From NCBI GenBank assembly GCA_020086605.1, contig JACBWW010000012.1:9915078-9979077 (forward strand): a stretch of 64,000 nucleotides of DNA. Reading direction: 5' to 3'. This DNA is from Lanius collurio. Taxonomy: Eukaryota; Chordata; Aves; Passeriformes; Laniidae. The notes under the pieces were generated by a model, which was not told the origin of the DNA, did no database searches, and was given only the letters and a program-made list of their open reading frames with translations. The stretch's first letter is position 1. Each line of letters starts with the position of its first letter. The translations under genes were made by a program, and so were the position numbers. Shown piece after piece: positions 14,701-29,600 of the stretch.

Positions 14701-17700
14701 TCATTATTATGGTTATTTCCTTGGTTTTACAATTTGGGTGTATGTTTTCCTAGAAATCTCATAGCAAGTGAAATCTCTCTTATAACAAATCAAGTTTTTT
14801 TGGTAAAGAAAGTGAGGAACCCTTGTTATATGCAGCTACCCACTCCTTACACTTGTAAAAAAGCAAAACCTCAGATTTTTGCAGTTTGTCTCTGTGGTGG
14901 TCTGACAGCATCTTTTCAGGGTCCCTCTTTACTTGGGACCTGTATTAAGGCCCTCTCCATCAGTATCAGCAAAAGGTTAGGATGCTCTCCTGCAGTACAA
15001 GCTGCTAGAACCCATGTCCCAAACCACGCACAGCAAGGGCCTTGACCTCAGTGTGATACTACCCCAGCTAATAATATTATACCATTCACTCTTCAGGCTT
15101 GGAGAGCATGTGGCTTGTCTTTTCTGTTCAAACCATCTATGTTTTAGAAGAAAAGTTTTAAGAACAAAAAATCTCCATACTAAGGACACTTAATCTGAAC
15201 ATTCCTGACAGACTCTCATGCCAGGCAAAACATCAAAAGAATTCATTTTAAATAGCTTGTAATCAATCTTTTTATGATATGAGTTAGCTTCATAAGTGTC
15301 TTTCTAGGCTTTCAGTGGATTATTAATTTTGGTGATTGATTTTAGTACTGATCCATTTCAGTCTCCTTCATAGAGAGTGTTTGGTTCTGAAAAGAGAGGA
15401 CTTCATGAGCAGACTTAAAATGCTTTAAAAGATCTTGCAAGAAGTTGGTAATAAAGTATTCTTCATGGATAAACAAGAAGTAGTGGACTTAGGTGGCACT
15501 GAAGAAAGTCCAGGTTAGTCATTATCAAAGACTTTCTAAATGGTAAGGGAAAGTGAAGCTCTGACTGGGGGAAGTGTGGTATCTTTGTCATTGTAGGCCA
15601 CTAAGACTGGGCTCAGAAAACATCAAGAGAAAAGCAAGTATAGCTGATGCTGCCTTGGAGTAGAAGGATGAAATAGACATTGTTTCTTCTATGACATTTT
15701 TAACATCCAACCAAAATCCAACAACTATATAAAAAAGTTTATTCTGCAAAAAGTTTTTCTTAGATTAATGTTAGAACCACCTTTTACATTTGGAAGGTTT
15801 TGAATATTGAGATTTCAGTGTTGCACTCTGCTCTTTCTAGAAATAAAATTTGGCTTCCTATGCAGCGCTTTGCCACACTGTTAGTATTAAATGTGATTAA
15901 ATCACATATATGATTTAGTGATTTTGATTTAGTTCTGTGGTTTCATTTTCTTCTGAAGTTTGGGCTTCATTTACACAGTGTGTCTTCTGTGTTTATGTTC
16001 CCTGTGTATCAGGAACCTCCATTTCAGCTCTTGAGGTCAATAAGATTTAGTTATGGATTTAAAGTCAAACAAAAATTCTTTTGAATTTCAGCCTTACTTA
16101 ATACAGTATCATAAAGGCTTTCTAAACAAAAATTGAAATACTTGAACTGAAAAAGAATGCCTTCTAATGTACTGTAAAATGGGAGAAATGTGGAAAAAAA
16201 TGATTCCTGCATGAATCTTTATCCTAGTTCAATGAAGAGACAGAAATTCAATAGCATAAAATAAAATCAGCAACAATTATCAAGATCCCACAGATTTCAG
16301 GCCATGAAGTTTAAGAGGAGGAACATCCTCCCTGCCTGGAGGTATCTACAGTCTAAATATAATTTAGAGCCTTTCCATACCTTAACCTCAATACATAGTA
16401 TATCACTGTGCAGCCCTGAGCCTATCAGAATTTTTTGACTGGCTAAAAGGATAAATGTGAGATTTCCCTCAGCCCTGTTTTAGCTTAACTGTCTTCAGTT
16501 AAAGGGTTAAAGATACTCAAAACAAAGCATTTCATTAGCATGGGTGGTAACTGCTGGAACATGTTGAAAATGGCAGCACACAGAGGGTTTTTATCCTAGG
16601 TACCGTTTCAGTCACATTGTAGTCTTCTATACTCTGAGATTATTTTGAGGCTGAGCATCTGATGTAGCTAGCATGAAGTGATCTGTCCGCTCTCCTGATA
16701 CTTTTGTAATCATAATTTCTTCAATTCCTTGTATGGGCAGACTTAATTTGTCTTCTCCTTGAAGAAATTATCAGAAATCCTTACAATAAAGTAGAAGAAA
16801 ATTCCTTTATGTTCTTTTAAATTGTAAAGGAAGCTCCACAAAAAGAAGCAGCCCTTCATCTCTTATAATCAAATCTGACTGCAACTGATCAAAAGATGGC
16901 TAAAATATTAACCTTGTTGCTAATCCCACTATTTTGGCTGCTCCTTGGCAGAGTTTATATTTCAAAGTTTGAAGTCTTTCTAGCCTGACTGCCACTGATA
17001 TCTTTCTTTTTGCATTTAATAATGAAAATATTAATTAAAAATAATTCTTAGAGTTATTTAATTACAGAATTGTAGCTAACTAACTTTTGAATAGAATTAA
17101 GCCTGTCTCATTTAGCCGTCAACTCAAAATAAGCACTCACAAATTGTATGGAAACTTATCAAAAATACTCTGGGCCACCACACAAATTGACATGAAATAC
17201 AGATTATTCAATTGTTTTAGGTTCTGCTTTAAAACTACGGGGTAGAGTTGCAAATTTTTACACCCTTTTATATTTGTGCATGAAATTCTAGTGAATGGGA
17301 AAATAAGCCTGCTTCATTTGATTGCAGAAAGCTCTTTTGTGATTTGTACTAGTAGAATGCATTTGTAATATTGTTAGAAGACTCCTTTATATCACGTCTG
17401 TATTTTATCAAAACTCTGAAATTTTAACTATTACTTTAAAAGTTCCATTCCTCTATTGGATTTCTATATACAGTTGCCTTTCAACATTTTTCAGCATGAG
17501 GGTTTCAAATCTGTAAGGTAATTACTCTTCCTTCCTCTGCACCTAAGAAATATTCTGTAGCCTGAATTAAGCCCTTAGACTGTCTGGCACTTGGGAGTGG
17601 AAGAGCTCATGCTGTTGAATACACCTGCAGCAAAATACAATGCTCTTTTCACAATGCACAGGAAGAAAAATGAATCAGCACTGGCTTTTCTTGGCTGCAT

Positions 17701-20700
17701 TGTCTCTGCGACACTAACTGAAATAAACAACAGTTGACTTATTGCTGTCTCTTATGACTTGAAAGTACACAGGAAAAGAGTCTTTCCTTTGAAAGTGACA
17801 TTTAAACAGCCATTTCTTGAAGCAGACCCATATTTAAGGAGGCAGTGTTTTCAGCTGATGAAGTTCAACTTGTCAAGACATTTTCAATTACCTTCCTAGG
17901 CATAAAGATGAAGCTGGAGCTGAAGTGGCAACTTTATCGGTTTTAGTTAACACCAAACTGAAAAACACAGGTCAGAGAGAATTTTGCTTTTTGTGGGTTT
18001 GCCCCCACACACTATTTCCTATGACATAACCTTAGGCCATAGTTCAGGAAAATAGTTGTGGACAAGGGGAATTTCAGAAGCACGTAGGGTTGCCATTGAG
18101 GTAGATGGAACTCAAGACAGGGTTAAAACTGAACACAGAAGAGCTGCTGCTTCGTCTAGGGCCAGTCGAGTGGGCAAGAAGGGCTGGAGCACACAGCACA
18201 GTAGTTCATGTGATCTGATCAGGTTAATTTGGAAGGCTGTGTAACAGTGTTCCCCATTCTCTTTCCCTTGCTCATTTAGTCATGCAAGGTTAGGAAAGCT
18301 ATAGTGTGCTTTTAATCAAAGAACTCATTATTAACTGATTTTATGTACTGATACAGAATCTTCTCAACCAGAATTTTCCTTTTATCCCAAAGAAAGATAT
18401 AGAATCAATAGCATTGAGTAATGAGCCAGTATTTGAAAATATTTTGCCAATTCCCTTTGAGTCACTGAAGTAAAATAAAAGTAGTTGCTCATATTTTTGT
18501 TTTGTAACGTTTCCAGGTTTACCATGTGTCTATTCCTTTTCAACATGACAAAAACCATCTCTTTCAGAGTTATTCCCTTAAATTACAAAGAAGAATGAGC
18601 AGAATAGCAAAAGCCTGTCAGACATTGTGCTTAACTGAATGTCTTGAAGAATATAGTTTAATTCCCTTATGATTAGTCTCAGGGTAATTAAGAATGTCTT
18701 CCACGTCCAGGTTGATGTCCTCTGTGTAATACAGTCTTTTTGTCTTCTCATTTTTGCTGAAAATGAGGCTTTCCTATGAAAAGTTACAGTTTTGAGGATT
18801 TTACATAACCTGAATAATAAGGACTTTCAGTGAAAGAAAATTACAAATTTTGTTATGAAAATATTTCCTTTAAATACTCTTAATGTCTTTTTTCCTTAAC
18901 TTCTACAGTAAAATTTATGAAGTGATATCTTTACCAACTACAACATATAATCCCAGATTATGAATGTATAAATTGCAGGGAATAAAAATTAACAATGTTT
19001 GTTCACAGAAATAATAAGTCTTAGCCCACATAGAATAATGTCTTCCTATTTATTTGAATAATCTGAAGCTGCATACACAGCAGTGCTGAGCATCTAGTTA
19101 TTACAGTGTTGAAATGACACATGAATTCACTGCATTTTCATTTTTGTAAATATCTCCTAAAGAGAGTTTCAGAACCTGGTATGACTGATTTATCTACACA
19201 ATAGTGGGTGTAGCAAAGTTATTTCCAGTTATAAGCTGTATCTGATCGACTGGAAAATATTTAACCAGTCTATACACTGCAGAATGCATTTAAGATTATG
19301 TGATCTTAATGTTTTGGTACAGTACAGGTGTTCTTGTACTGCTGTGTAACATTCACAGTTGTCTTGTGTTTACCTATCTGCTCAAGACCAGTAATGGACA
19401 ATTCTGTTAAGTATGAGTTCTCTGTGGAATTATGAGCCAGAAAAGCACTAGGTAAATCTTTCAAAAGAGATAGGAGTGAAATTCTTTATATCTATGGGTA
19501 TCTTGCACACTTTTTCCAAAACTCTTAGGAAAATCTTAGTGATGTAAATTTTTTCAATGTTGGAGATAAAGGGCATAAAAGTGGCTGCAGGTGAAATTTT
19601 TTATTTCCAGTAATTGAATCTGAAGACTTAAGTTTATTTCACCAGATGCCCACTACAATATTTAGCCAGCAGGTCAAAATGGAGTGCCTCAATTTGCATG
19701 AGAAACCTCTGGAAAATATATGATAGGAGCTTATGTTACATAACAAGACTTCTAAAAAGGCAAGGTTTGGCTCATGAATTTCACTAGTTGATATTAAGGA
19801 AATAGATGCAAAAGAGACATTTTCAGCATGGAAATTTATGTTGGGTATATTCAACGAGAGCAAACATCCTGTTCTGTTTCTGCTCATTGGACATAAACAA
19901 CTATTTACCATTGCTTTAGGTATCAAAGAGAAACACTGAACACACAAAGCAGTCGCTCAGGAATTTTCAGCTTTAACAAGCTTCTTATTTATATACAGAT
20001 AAAAGGCACCTGCAGCTGTATTTCATTGGAATAAAAAATGACCTTCAATGACCAATCAGGCTAATGAAAGAAAAGTTTTTCCCAAAGGGGGGGCAGCACT
20101 ACCCACATTTCCCACCAGAGGCAGTCAGGCTGGATTTAGGTAATAAAAATGTATTCAGCCTTCCTCAGAATTTCTCTGTTAATTACAGCCCATTGTGTAT
20201 GCTGCATCTGTGCTTGCTGCATCTGTACAATAGGATGCAAATGAAAAGAAATTACAAGACTATTTTTAAAAGGTAAACAAAACAGTTTGGTCATGCAGAA
20301 CTCATCAAATTGAATATAGCACCGAGCCCACCTGATAATGCAAATTCTGGGAAAATCCTGGTGGTGGGGGTTCAACAGGAACCCTGCAGGATGAAAGTAA
20401 GACAGGGTCATTTTTGAAAGCAATTTTACTGACCTTTCTATATTAATAATGGGGCATTTTTGTCCGTTCTATTTTGCTTGGAACTAATTGTGTAGACACC
20501 CTTTGCCATGGATAGAACACCACAATAAATAGATACAATCAATGGTACCTTATGCCCATAATAGTCCACGGAGCTCACTAATGCATTTTCTATCCACCCA
20601 TCTGATTAAAACTTAAGGTGGTGTCATCTTCTTGCATTTGGATCTGTGAGATGTAGAATGCTGATATTTATTATTGCAATATCCAGACCTGTGTTGGGCC

Positions 20701-21543
20701 CATCCAATTTTTGTGGACAATAAAGTTTCAATTTGACCATAAAGCCTGGTCATTTCATCTCCTTTCTCAAAAACATCTCAAAGAAAATAGTTATGTAGTG
20801 CTTGGGGTTTGTATTTATTGTGATGGTTGCTAAAAGCTGCTTGATGTTGAGGTAGTCCTGGTGAGATAGATTGTTCAGGAGATGCAATCAGAGATACCTG
20901 ATTAATACACCTATCCAAAGTACTTATATAACTCCTGTTTTCTAAATACTAAATACCACATCTTCTTTTTTAACCTCAGAAGATCTCTGAAAAGTAGAGA
21001 CCAACTCTTCCTCTATATTTTCATAAAATTCAGATGCAGGTAAGCTAAACCTGTGTTATCCAAGAAGTGGCCAACAAAGCAGAGACTGAAACACAAGTCT
21101 ATAAATTCACCTCTTTTAAGGACTCTTTTTTCCTCATTTCCCTAACTGTGAAGTTTATCTATGCAATGTCATTATATGATACATATTCCTCCATCAGCTC
21201 CAAGAGATGGCACAGAGATAAGAAACTCAGGAGATTCTGGAAATCTGGAGATGAAGGGAAACAAGAAACATGATCAACAGACCTGCCAGGAACAAGAGAG
21301 AAGGCAGAAGAAACTCAGGTCATAGAGTACAGCTTCTTATATTTTCTTAGCTGATTTCATACTGTGCACTATGGTCAAAAAAGGGGAAAAGCAAGTGTTC
21401 CAAACTGTGCTCAAAGAACACAGGGGTATTTTGTGAGAAACAGTAGCAGCAAAGAGCCTCTTTCCCACTGAAATTCACTGAAAATGTGCAGTGTGCCAGA
21501 CTATTTGCTCTCCTTGTCTAAATTGCTCAATATCTTTCTTCTC

Positions 21544-21560
21544 TTTTTTTTTTTTTTTTT
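21544..21560. repeat. Poly-T run
   Basis: An uninterrupted run of 17 T residues. It could be the reverse-oriented tail of a retroposed sequence, but nothing recognisable adjoins it, so it is called a simple homopolymer. Confidence 0.85.
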
Positions 21561-24040
21561 GTCTCATTTCACAAAAGAAATCAAACAATGGAGTTGTCTT
21601 AGCTTTTCCTATTGCTCCATTTTCTGCTCTTCTGTTAAGAATCACTGCCTTTCTACTTCCAAGGCCCCCCTGACGGATAGTTCAAGAAGAGGTCCGGAAG
21701 CAGACTAAACAGAGTTGCTTTGATGATTGATGACACAGAAGACAGAAAGCTCCAAAACAACTTGCTGCTAACGAAAATACAGAAAGGTTTTACTGACTTC
21801 ATTAATACAGATTAGCTTTTTTTTTTAAACCCACAAAAAGTCTGTGAACAGAAATTCAGCCCCCCAGGGCAGAGTGTTAGATAAAAAATAGTCCTGGGGA
21901 CTCTCTGTTTCCTCCCATACACAGGTCAGAGCACTGTGACTCCTTGTAAATTTAAATCTCACACAGCCAATGTCGTATGGTTACCACAATGGTGTTAAAG
22001 ACATCTGCTCCAAGAATGATCCCCTGCCCCAGATCCAGGCAGTGACATGACTTCAGGTCTCCCCCAGCTGGAACTGTCCAGAGTGACTTTCCATATCATT
22101 TCCCCACATCTTTTCTGAGTTTCATGTAGCATCTAACACCATTTATGAGTCATCATTACCTTTTAATTTTTATTTTTTTTTTTTAGTTCAAAGTGCCTGC
22201 AATAGTGTCATTAATCAGTATACCTATTCATCTTCAAATTAGTTTTCAGTTATTGCAGGGAATTTATATGAATTAATCCAACTGAAAAGTCTTGGGTCAA
22301 ATATCATGGCTTGAATGGTTTAGTGATAATTTCTACTTACTGTGCATTGTGCCTCATTCAGCTGCTGTCAGGGCACACCTCCAGCCTGAGCACTAGGAGA
22401 GAAACACTCCTCTGCAAGATCCTGTTAAAGTCACCTCATCTGTCCAGTTCTTTCAAAAATCTCTTCTTCACAAGAAGCTCTGGTGAACCATAATATTGTA
22501 GTAAAAACTCAATACCTCACATCCCAAATGAATGGCTCTGGTAGGTCAGAGGCAAAAGAAGAGGAAGGCTCCTTTCATTGAGCACTGAGAAAACTGGAGT
22601 ATCACACACCAGCATTTCTAGGACTTTTACCCACTTCATCCTTCCCCATGCAGCCAGTACATACACAGAGAGACCATCAACATGGCTTCTTAATTCTCTA
22701 TATGCAAAATTTTTGCCACTCACTACTTCTTCTACCTAGAGAAGAACTAGAGAACTAGTGAGTCTCACTTAATTAGAATGCCACTAAAGTCAGACATAGT
22801 TTTATAAAACAAAGTCTACTACAACTAATTATTTATTTTAGTTTAGTTTGTTCTGTGAGGAGAAATGGGCACAATTCTTCATTGAGTTGTGGCTATAGAA
22901 TTTTTAGGTTTTTAATAGTGTCCAGCTATGCTTCTCCTGAGTATTTTGCTCCTGGTATCGTGGACTGCATCATACATTTCATATTCATTTTGTAATAAAA
23001 CACAAGCAAAAATTACATAGGGCCTATGAAAGAGCTGTATGTACAAGCAGAGATTACCCTTCCTTTTGCATCAATCTGTATTATTTATCAGTTTGAAATA
23101 CATAATCTGTAACCTACATGCCACTGAGAGTAACCAAACCCGAAAAGATAATTTGACTGGCTAACCCTTGAAATTTAATTTCTTTTGGTAAAATCTTTGC
23201 TTTCTTTTAAATTTAAACAACTTTATTTTCCTTATTTACATTATTAAAAGCTTCTGACAGTAACAGTGCATTTAAATTTTTAGCTCTAATTTTTAGATCC
23301 TTATTCTGTATCTAATTAAGCCTCAATTATAAGGCATGACACCCTGAACATGTTTAAGGCCCTTCCAAAATGCATAACTTTGGATTTGCATTGGTCTTTA
23401 GTAATAGATAATTAGTTTAAGATCAATATTATAGTTGCAGGAAACACACTGAAAATAATTGAATTCAATAACTCCCACACAACCAGGGTAGCTATTCTGG
23501 GCTGAATTGGGCACTTTGGAATACTCTCTGTGGCTGCATTGCACTAGTCAAAGATGTCCTTTGACATTCATTTGTTCCAAATACTTCCTTGTGCCTATTC
23601 TGGGGTTTTCTAACAGACATATTCACCCTCCTGATTTATGATATGGAACAAAAATTGGACTGTACTTCCCAAGGCATTTAACAGCACAAATATAGGCTAA
23701 AATCTGACCATGGACAATCAGGGTGCAGGCTCTGCTACAAAGCCTTTCCTGTACCATAAAATCTCACAACATGTGCCGAAGCAGCTAATACTGACAGACC
23801 CTTTCCACAGTCCTAAGTGCTTCTGGAAGAGCGTCTCAGGAGAATGCACTGCCATCTAAGTAGGCCAGTTTAAAAGCAGACAATGTGGCCTGAAAAAAGT
23901 CAGGGTAGTGTCTGTAGGGCTTAGCTGAACCTAGATCCATCACTTAGGCATCTCTGGTGTTATTCATTCCATTCTCCTTCTCTTTTTACCCTCTGCAGTC
24001 CTTGTACCTCAGACTATGAGCAGTGTAATACTGGATATAT

Positions 24041-24054
24041 TTTTTTTTTTTTTT
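24041..24054. repeat. Poly-T run
   Basis: An uninterrupted run of 14 T residues, preceded by TATA. No adjacent transposon is recognised. Confidence 0.85.
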
Positions 24055-26652
24055 AATAGAACCCATAGTTATTAGGCTAGGTGTACATAATTACCATGGC
24101 CACATCTGAGCTTAGGACTCCAAAGCAGCAAGAGAAATGATGACCCCGTTGGACTGTGCACACCATGCTCTGTACAAGCTCTTATTGCACTGCAGATTTA
24201 GAGTCCAAGTAAACACAATGGCCAGAAGGTAGGAGAAGTAAAAGCAGCCTGGTCAGAGCCTAGACCCAGGTAGGAAAATTGTTTGGGTGCACAGTTTCTA
24301 AGCCATTAAACAACAGCTGTCATTCTCATTTTAGCTCAGCAGTAAGAATTTAACAGTCTTTAAGATTTTTTTTTTTCCTGAGCTGCTAATTTTCACCGGT
24401 ACTCCCCAGCTCCACAAAAAGAAACCTCATAACATAATACCTGATGGGGAAAATGATTTTTGCAAAATTGTTTTTCTGAAGATGTGATACAAGGAATAAA
24501 CCACCAAGATTAGGTTCTGTGAGCAGTGGGGGAATGGGCAAAAGGAATGTCTGCAGGATAATGATGTGGGCAGCCTCCCACCATTACTTTCAGTGTTATT
24601 GTTTCTGATGTATCCATTGTATCAACCTCACTAAAAACCAGTGAGATTGTTTTGTTCTCATTCTCTTTCTTAATGACTAAGAATATAAACTTAATTTCAG
24701 TATGTATATGCTTCCTGAACCAAGTATGTGGTGTTCAGCTTGTCAGCAACTGTGACATGCTCTTCCCCACCAAATTACACTATCATTTCAAAAAGCTGCC
24801 TTTTCTGTCCTTTCTCGTCATACATGCATAACTCAAAATAGTTTGTAAGAAACATTACGTTTATTTGTGGTACTTGCCAGGAAAGGGCAGAAAATTTTAG
24901 TAGGGATTATAAATTAACACCACTGTGGTTATCAGAAATCTTTATACTCTACTAGAATCTTAAGCATGTGGTTTAGCTTCCACTGAAGTCAAATAGAAAA
25001 CTAAGAATCAAACTGCCTCAGAGAGAAAGTTCATGTTGTCTTGGCCATTGGCTGGAAATTAGAATAGCTATTACAGTAGTTATGCAGCTGGAAGTATTTA
25101 AAGAAAACAGCAGGAAATACAAAAGATTATTCAGAACAGGCAATTCTGAATTAACCCTTCCAGTGCATTGAAGCTCACTGTACTGCTCTTGTTCTAACTC
25201 AGAAGGTCAGACTTGAGAGTAAAAAAAAATAATTGAAACCTGTGCTTTTCATTAGTAGAATATGCTTTGTATAATTGCCATGTCACATAGAACTAGACAG
25301 CAAGGATGAACAGTAACAATAGCCATATGGAAATTCATATATCTTCCTTTTACCCTCTGTCTACATGGAAAATTATCTGCTGTTTTAAGATATGTTACAT
25401 AAATACTTGCTGAGAAATTGGTACAACCTACTACAGGCACAAAGTACTGAAACAGCAATAACATGAAAATTACTTCAACACAGGGTCTATGAACCATGGA
25501 AGTCCCACTTGAGCACTGAAAATAGGGGTTTAATTGTAACATAAGTGTTTCTGCTCTGTGGAGAGAGAAATTCCATCCAAAGAGAGTCACAGGTCTGCAC
25601 AATTAAATGTACATCCAAATGAGTCAAGGAAAAGTAAACATTTCTATTAGGCTGTGCTTCACTTTTTTCTTGTTTTTCAGTACACTGAAGAGATACTCCT
25701 TGACAAGCTCTGGTACTGGTTCTTAGAACAATACTCTGGGTAAAGAACACCTATTTTTGCAAGAACTGGTGAATGGGTTTAATTTGAGCAAACTTGCCAC
25801 TGGACTTTACAGCATTCTCTGCTTTATCACATACAATTTTATAAAAAACCTTTTTAGTTGTAGTATGGAATATTTCCACAAGCACCCTTTAATACCACTT
25901 TCCTGAGTCACACCAGGAGTGTGTATGACTTTCCCATGGTCTCCCTTCTATAGTGTATTGTCTTTATAAATCTACTACGCAAAAAAAGAGCTCTGTGAGC
26001 AAACTCTGTCCTGCAGCACAGAGATTTATTCCAGCCACTTTAGAGTAAGTGAGACCAAATGAATGCCGAGATTTTTGCCCCACCCTTGAGTTTATCACAA
26101 GGGAAATAGTTTAAATGGCATTTTGCAATATTTTTTTTTCCAACATCTGGACAAAAAGGACCAAAATATCTTTTTTCCAAATTGCCATTAACATTACACA
26201 AGACAGAAATATTTATTTATTTTTACAGTTTTGAGTTCCCTGCTGGAACAATTTCCTCTGACACTGTTTCATCATTTCCTTATTGAATTTTTATGGCTGC
26301 AGTGAATAGTGCCAAAGGCTTTACCCAGTGTAACCTCATGAGCATATTTCCACTCACAGTTTCACAGCACTGAGATTATGAGTATGCTTTTCGAAGCTCT
26401 TAAATTACTTAAAATTTTACATAAATTCTCTCAAAAAAGTGGTGGGCATATAGAAAGTTCCAGAAAAGCCAGTAGAATGCCTAAACCTCATGACAGTGAG
26501 GCAGCTTTCTATCAGCCAGCTCCAGCACTAGCAGCAATTTAGCCACAGCAATATAGAATGCAGTTTGGCAAAGAAGTCTAGAAAAGTTTTGAGCTGTGAT
26601 TAAATTGTTATTAGTGCATGGGTTGCCCCTTAACTGCTGCTATAAATTACAG

Positions 26653-26694
26653 GCATCACACCCCCATTCCAAGCATCACACCTTGGAATGGGGG
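26653..26694. repeat. Perfect hairpin with 13-bp arms
   Basis: CCCCCATTCCAAG (26661-26673) is followed by an 8-base spacer CATCACAC and then its exact reverse complement CTTGGAATGGGGG (26682-26694). The spacer repeats a GCATCACAC word that also stands just before the left arm (26653-26661). The arms are G+C-rich while the surroundings are not. The structure would form a stable stem-loop in single-stranded DNA or in RNA read from either strand. It may be a snap-back duplication formed by template switching. Nothing identifies it as a microRNA or other RNA gene. Confidence 0.8.
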
Positions 26695-29600
26695 TCCCCT
26701 CATCTGACAATAACCTGCACTGTGGTCTCCACAGTCCTGAGACACAGCTTGCCAAGGCATCAATACTAAATATTTTTGCCGAGAGTAATTCCACTAATGA
26801 ACAGGGCAGTGGAAAAGGTGGCCCATTTACAGAATATTCAGTTCATCAGGACACTGTGTAATATTTTATTAGGAAAAAAACAGATCTATAATTGAAAAAC
26901 AGCAAGTGGCTTAGACACACAACAGCATTACTGGAAGAGGCTTGAAGCTGAAATATTTTGTCTTGCTGTCTCTCCCTGGTAGGCAAGGAAATGTACATAG
27001 TCACTGTGACACAACAGATCTGGCGAAGTCACAGTAACTCAGACTGTCAGAGCAATGCACCCCCAGTACTCCTCTGCAACTTTCCCATCCCCTGTACATA
27101 CTCCTGTGTGCCCAACAACTTCTTTCTATCCTTCGAGGGATGAGAAAGACAAGTCAAACATATGATTGAATCCAAAATCCCATAACTTCTTAATCAAAGC
27201 TTGGAAAAAAAAAGTAACCTGTGTTAACATAGTAGAGCTTCAAAGCCCTAGTTCGTGAACAAAGTGCCAGAGTCCCTAGAAACAGCAGAGGATCACTTGT
27301 GCCCTCAGCTATTTTTGGAAGAGACTGAGGAAGGGAAAAAAAGTACAGATATTTGAAGTGCACCAAGCCATGCTTCATGTTCACAGAGTCAAAGGCACAT
27401 CTCAGCCCTCCAGTATCCTGGCTCAGGACTCAGTACAGACACCTCGTGAAATAGACATCGATAATTAATAGGTCTGATCTCAGCACAAAGGTCAGCATAA
27501 TTTTCTGTGTAGGAAATCCTGTCAGGTAAAGAAAGGATTCATCCTCTTTCTCAAGCAGACATAGCTTAGCACCTGCTTTGGTAATGCACTAGAATATTTA
27601 TGAACACCATGCTCATATACTTCGTCAGACAAATAATTTGACATTCCTTGGACTCCTCACATTATCTCACCTCTCTCCAGCAGTCTGCTCTCCAGCAATG
27701 TTACACTGGAACACTGATGTTTTGTATGAGGCACTGATTATACAGAATACCTTCTATTTCACTATCAGTTCACTTCATCACTCCAGACTGCCTTTCACTT
27801 GTCACCAGCCTCTGTGCTTGTCCTTTATCCAAAACTATTTTCTCTGCCTGAGGCCATTCAAACTACCAACCTCTTTTTTTTAACTGAAAAAAAATCACTC
27901 CTGTTCCTAACAGTCCTTAATATGTGCCCCCTCTTCCCCTCTAATGTCTGCTCCAGGCACATTTCTCCTGCACAGTGTCCCTTCATCCCCTGGATCTTTC
28001 ATTAGTCTGAGCCCAACCACATACAGCTGGTGACACTGTTTCCAGGAGAATTGTCACCCTCTTTGAGACAGGCACACAAAGCAGCAACACCCTCTGTTGT
28101 GAAGAAACTTGGAGTCAAATAACAGTGTAACAATGGAGATAAACGGAGACAGAGAATAAAATCCCCAGTGATGAGGTAGATTAACACTGGGCAGACAGTA
28201 TCTCCAGCCAGAAACTGAGTATCTGTTTCTTTTTTATTTTCTTTACAGTTTGGCACTGCTTTACGCAGCTCGTCATGTCAACAAAGTGTTTGATTTGAAT
28301 TTTATCAGCCACCGCAGGCTGACAAAATTAAATCTAATTAGCAAATCCCTCTGCTTCTGAGCATCCAATCCAGAAAGATTTTACCTTCTAATCTTAAACT
28401 AACTGTAGGAATTAAATCTATTTCATCCATTACAGCTTTTATAATTCCCTAAAATATTTACAGAAATTGGATAGTCACAGCATCAAATACATTTTCAAAT
28501 AAAACCCACTCAAAAATTCTTGTGGATTTTAAGGGACCTACATTGCCCATGGACCACGGTGTCAACCAATAAAATGATGTCAAAACAAGCCAGACACAAG
28601 TTCTGACCAAAAAAAAAAAAAAGAAAGAAAAAGAAATGTATGCCTTCACTGAACATCAAACCTTAAGCTTCCTCAGGAAATAATACAGCTATCAGTGCAC
28701 CCAACAGAGCTGGATCATGCTGCAAGGGACTGGGAAACAGCTCTGCAGATCCTGGCTCTGATGTTTACTTGCCTAGAGTGAGCTTAAATACCACTGCTTG
28801 AAATTGACAAAAGCTCAAGCCACAACACTCATGGAGCCAACAGCTGGAAGCAAAGGAATTTACAAGGAGAGATTTCTATTAAATATTTATAGTATTTATA
28901 TAAATATATTTGTGTGATATTATAAACATTCATATTTATTTATTTAAAATGAACCAAGGATTCAAATTCATCTCTTCTTTGTGGACAACGGCAGCAAGCA
29001 CAGAATAGAAAACCAGATATCTGATTTGTACATTTTCACAAAAAATAATCTTATTGAAGCTATGTGATTTTCATCAGCTATAGCCAGATCTAAGGTAAGT
29101 AACTCAGCTTTGCTACTTCTGGTAAAAGCAGAAGCCATAATTAAATCAGCTTGTTGGAATAATATATTCAGTACTGTTACTACTACAAGCATATCTACTA
29201 AATAATCAGTTGACTTAGCAGGTTGTTTTAATTAAATATTAAAATTAGATTTACAACTCTGGAATATGAGAACAAAAAACCCACCATATAATTCAGATCA
29301 AGACCACATCTTTTTATGTGGTACTGGACAAAGAAACTGTTATGAATTTAATAAAAATCAAAATTACAAACATAGAAACACATTTCACTAAGTCAATAAA
29401 GTCCTGAATTACCCATAATAAAGAACTGATTTAGGCTTATTTAAAATTCCAAATAAGATTTTTAAAAAATTTATTTGTATAGCACTGACCATGAATTCAT
29501 GCCCAAGTTAATCCCTCCATTAAATGTATTGCAGAAGATAAAGTCTTTGCCTGTGAAACTGATTGCATGTGGCACAAGTTTATTTTCAGAACTGATTCAG

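Larger units (their letters stand above)
8753..26652. other. AT-rich noncoding stretch, no gene recognised
   Basis: About 18 kb without a recognisable exon, RNA gene or well-preserved transposon. The longest open frame is a 119-codon minus-strand frame at 12539-12898. It shows no family motif and its composition matches the surroundings. Moderately GC-richer patches occur near 14880-15050 and 23670-24250 but match no repeat I know. Homopolymer T runs at 21544-21560 and 24041-24054 are the clearest simple repeats. An AATAAA hexamer near 20730 follows a slightly GC-richer patch, but no transcript can be inferred from it. Confidence 0.55.

Noticed and set aside
20640..20770. AATAAA near 20730 as the end of a gene
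   Set aside because: No upstream open frame or other transcript feature. The hexamer is common in AT-rich DNA.
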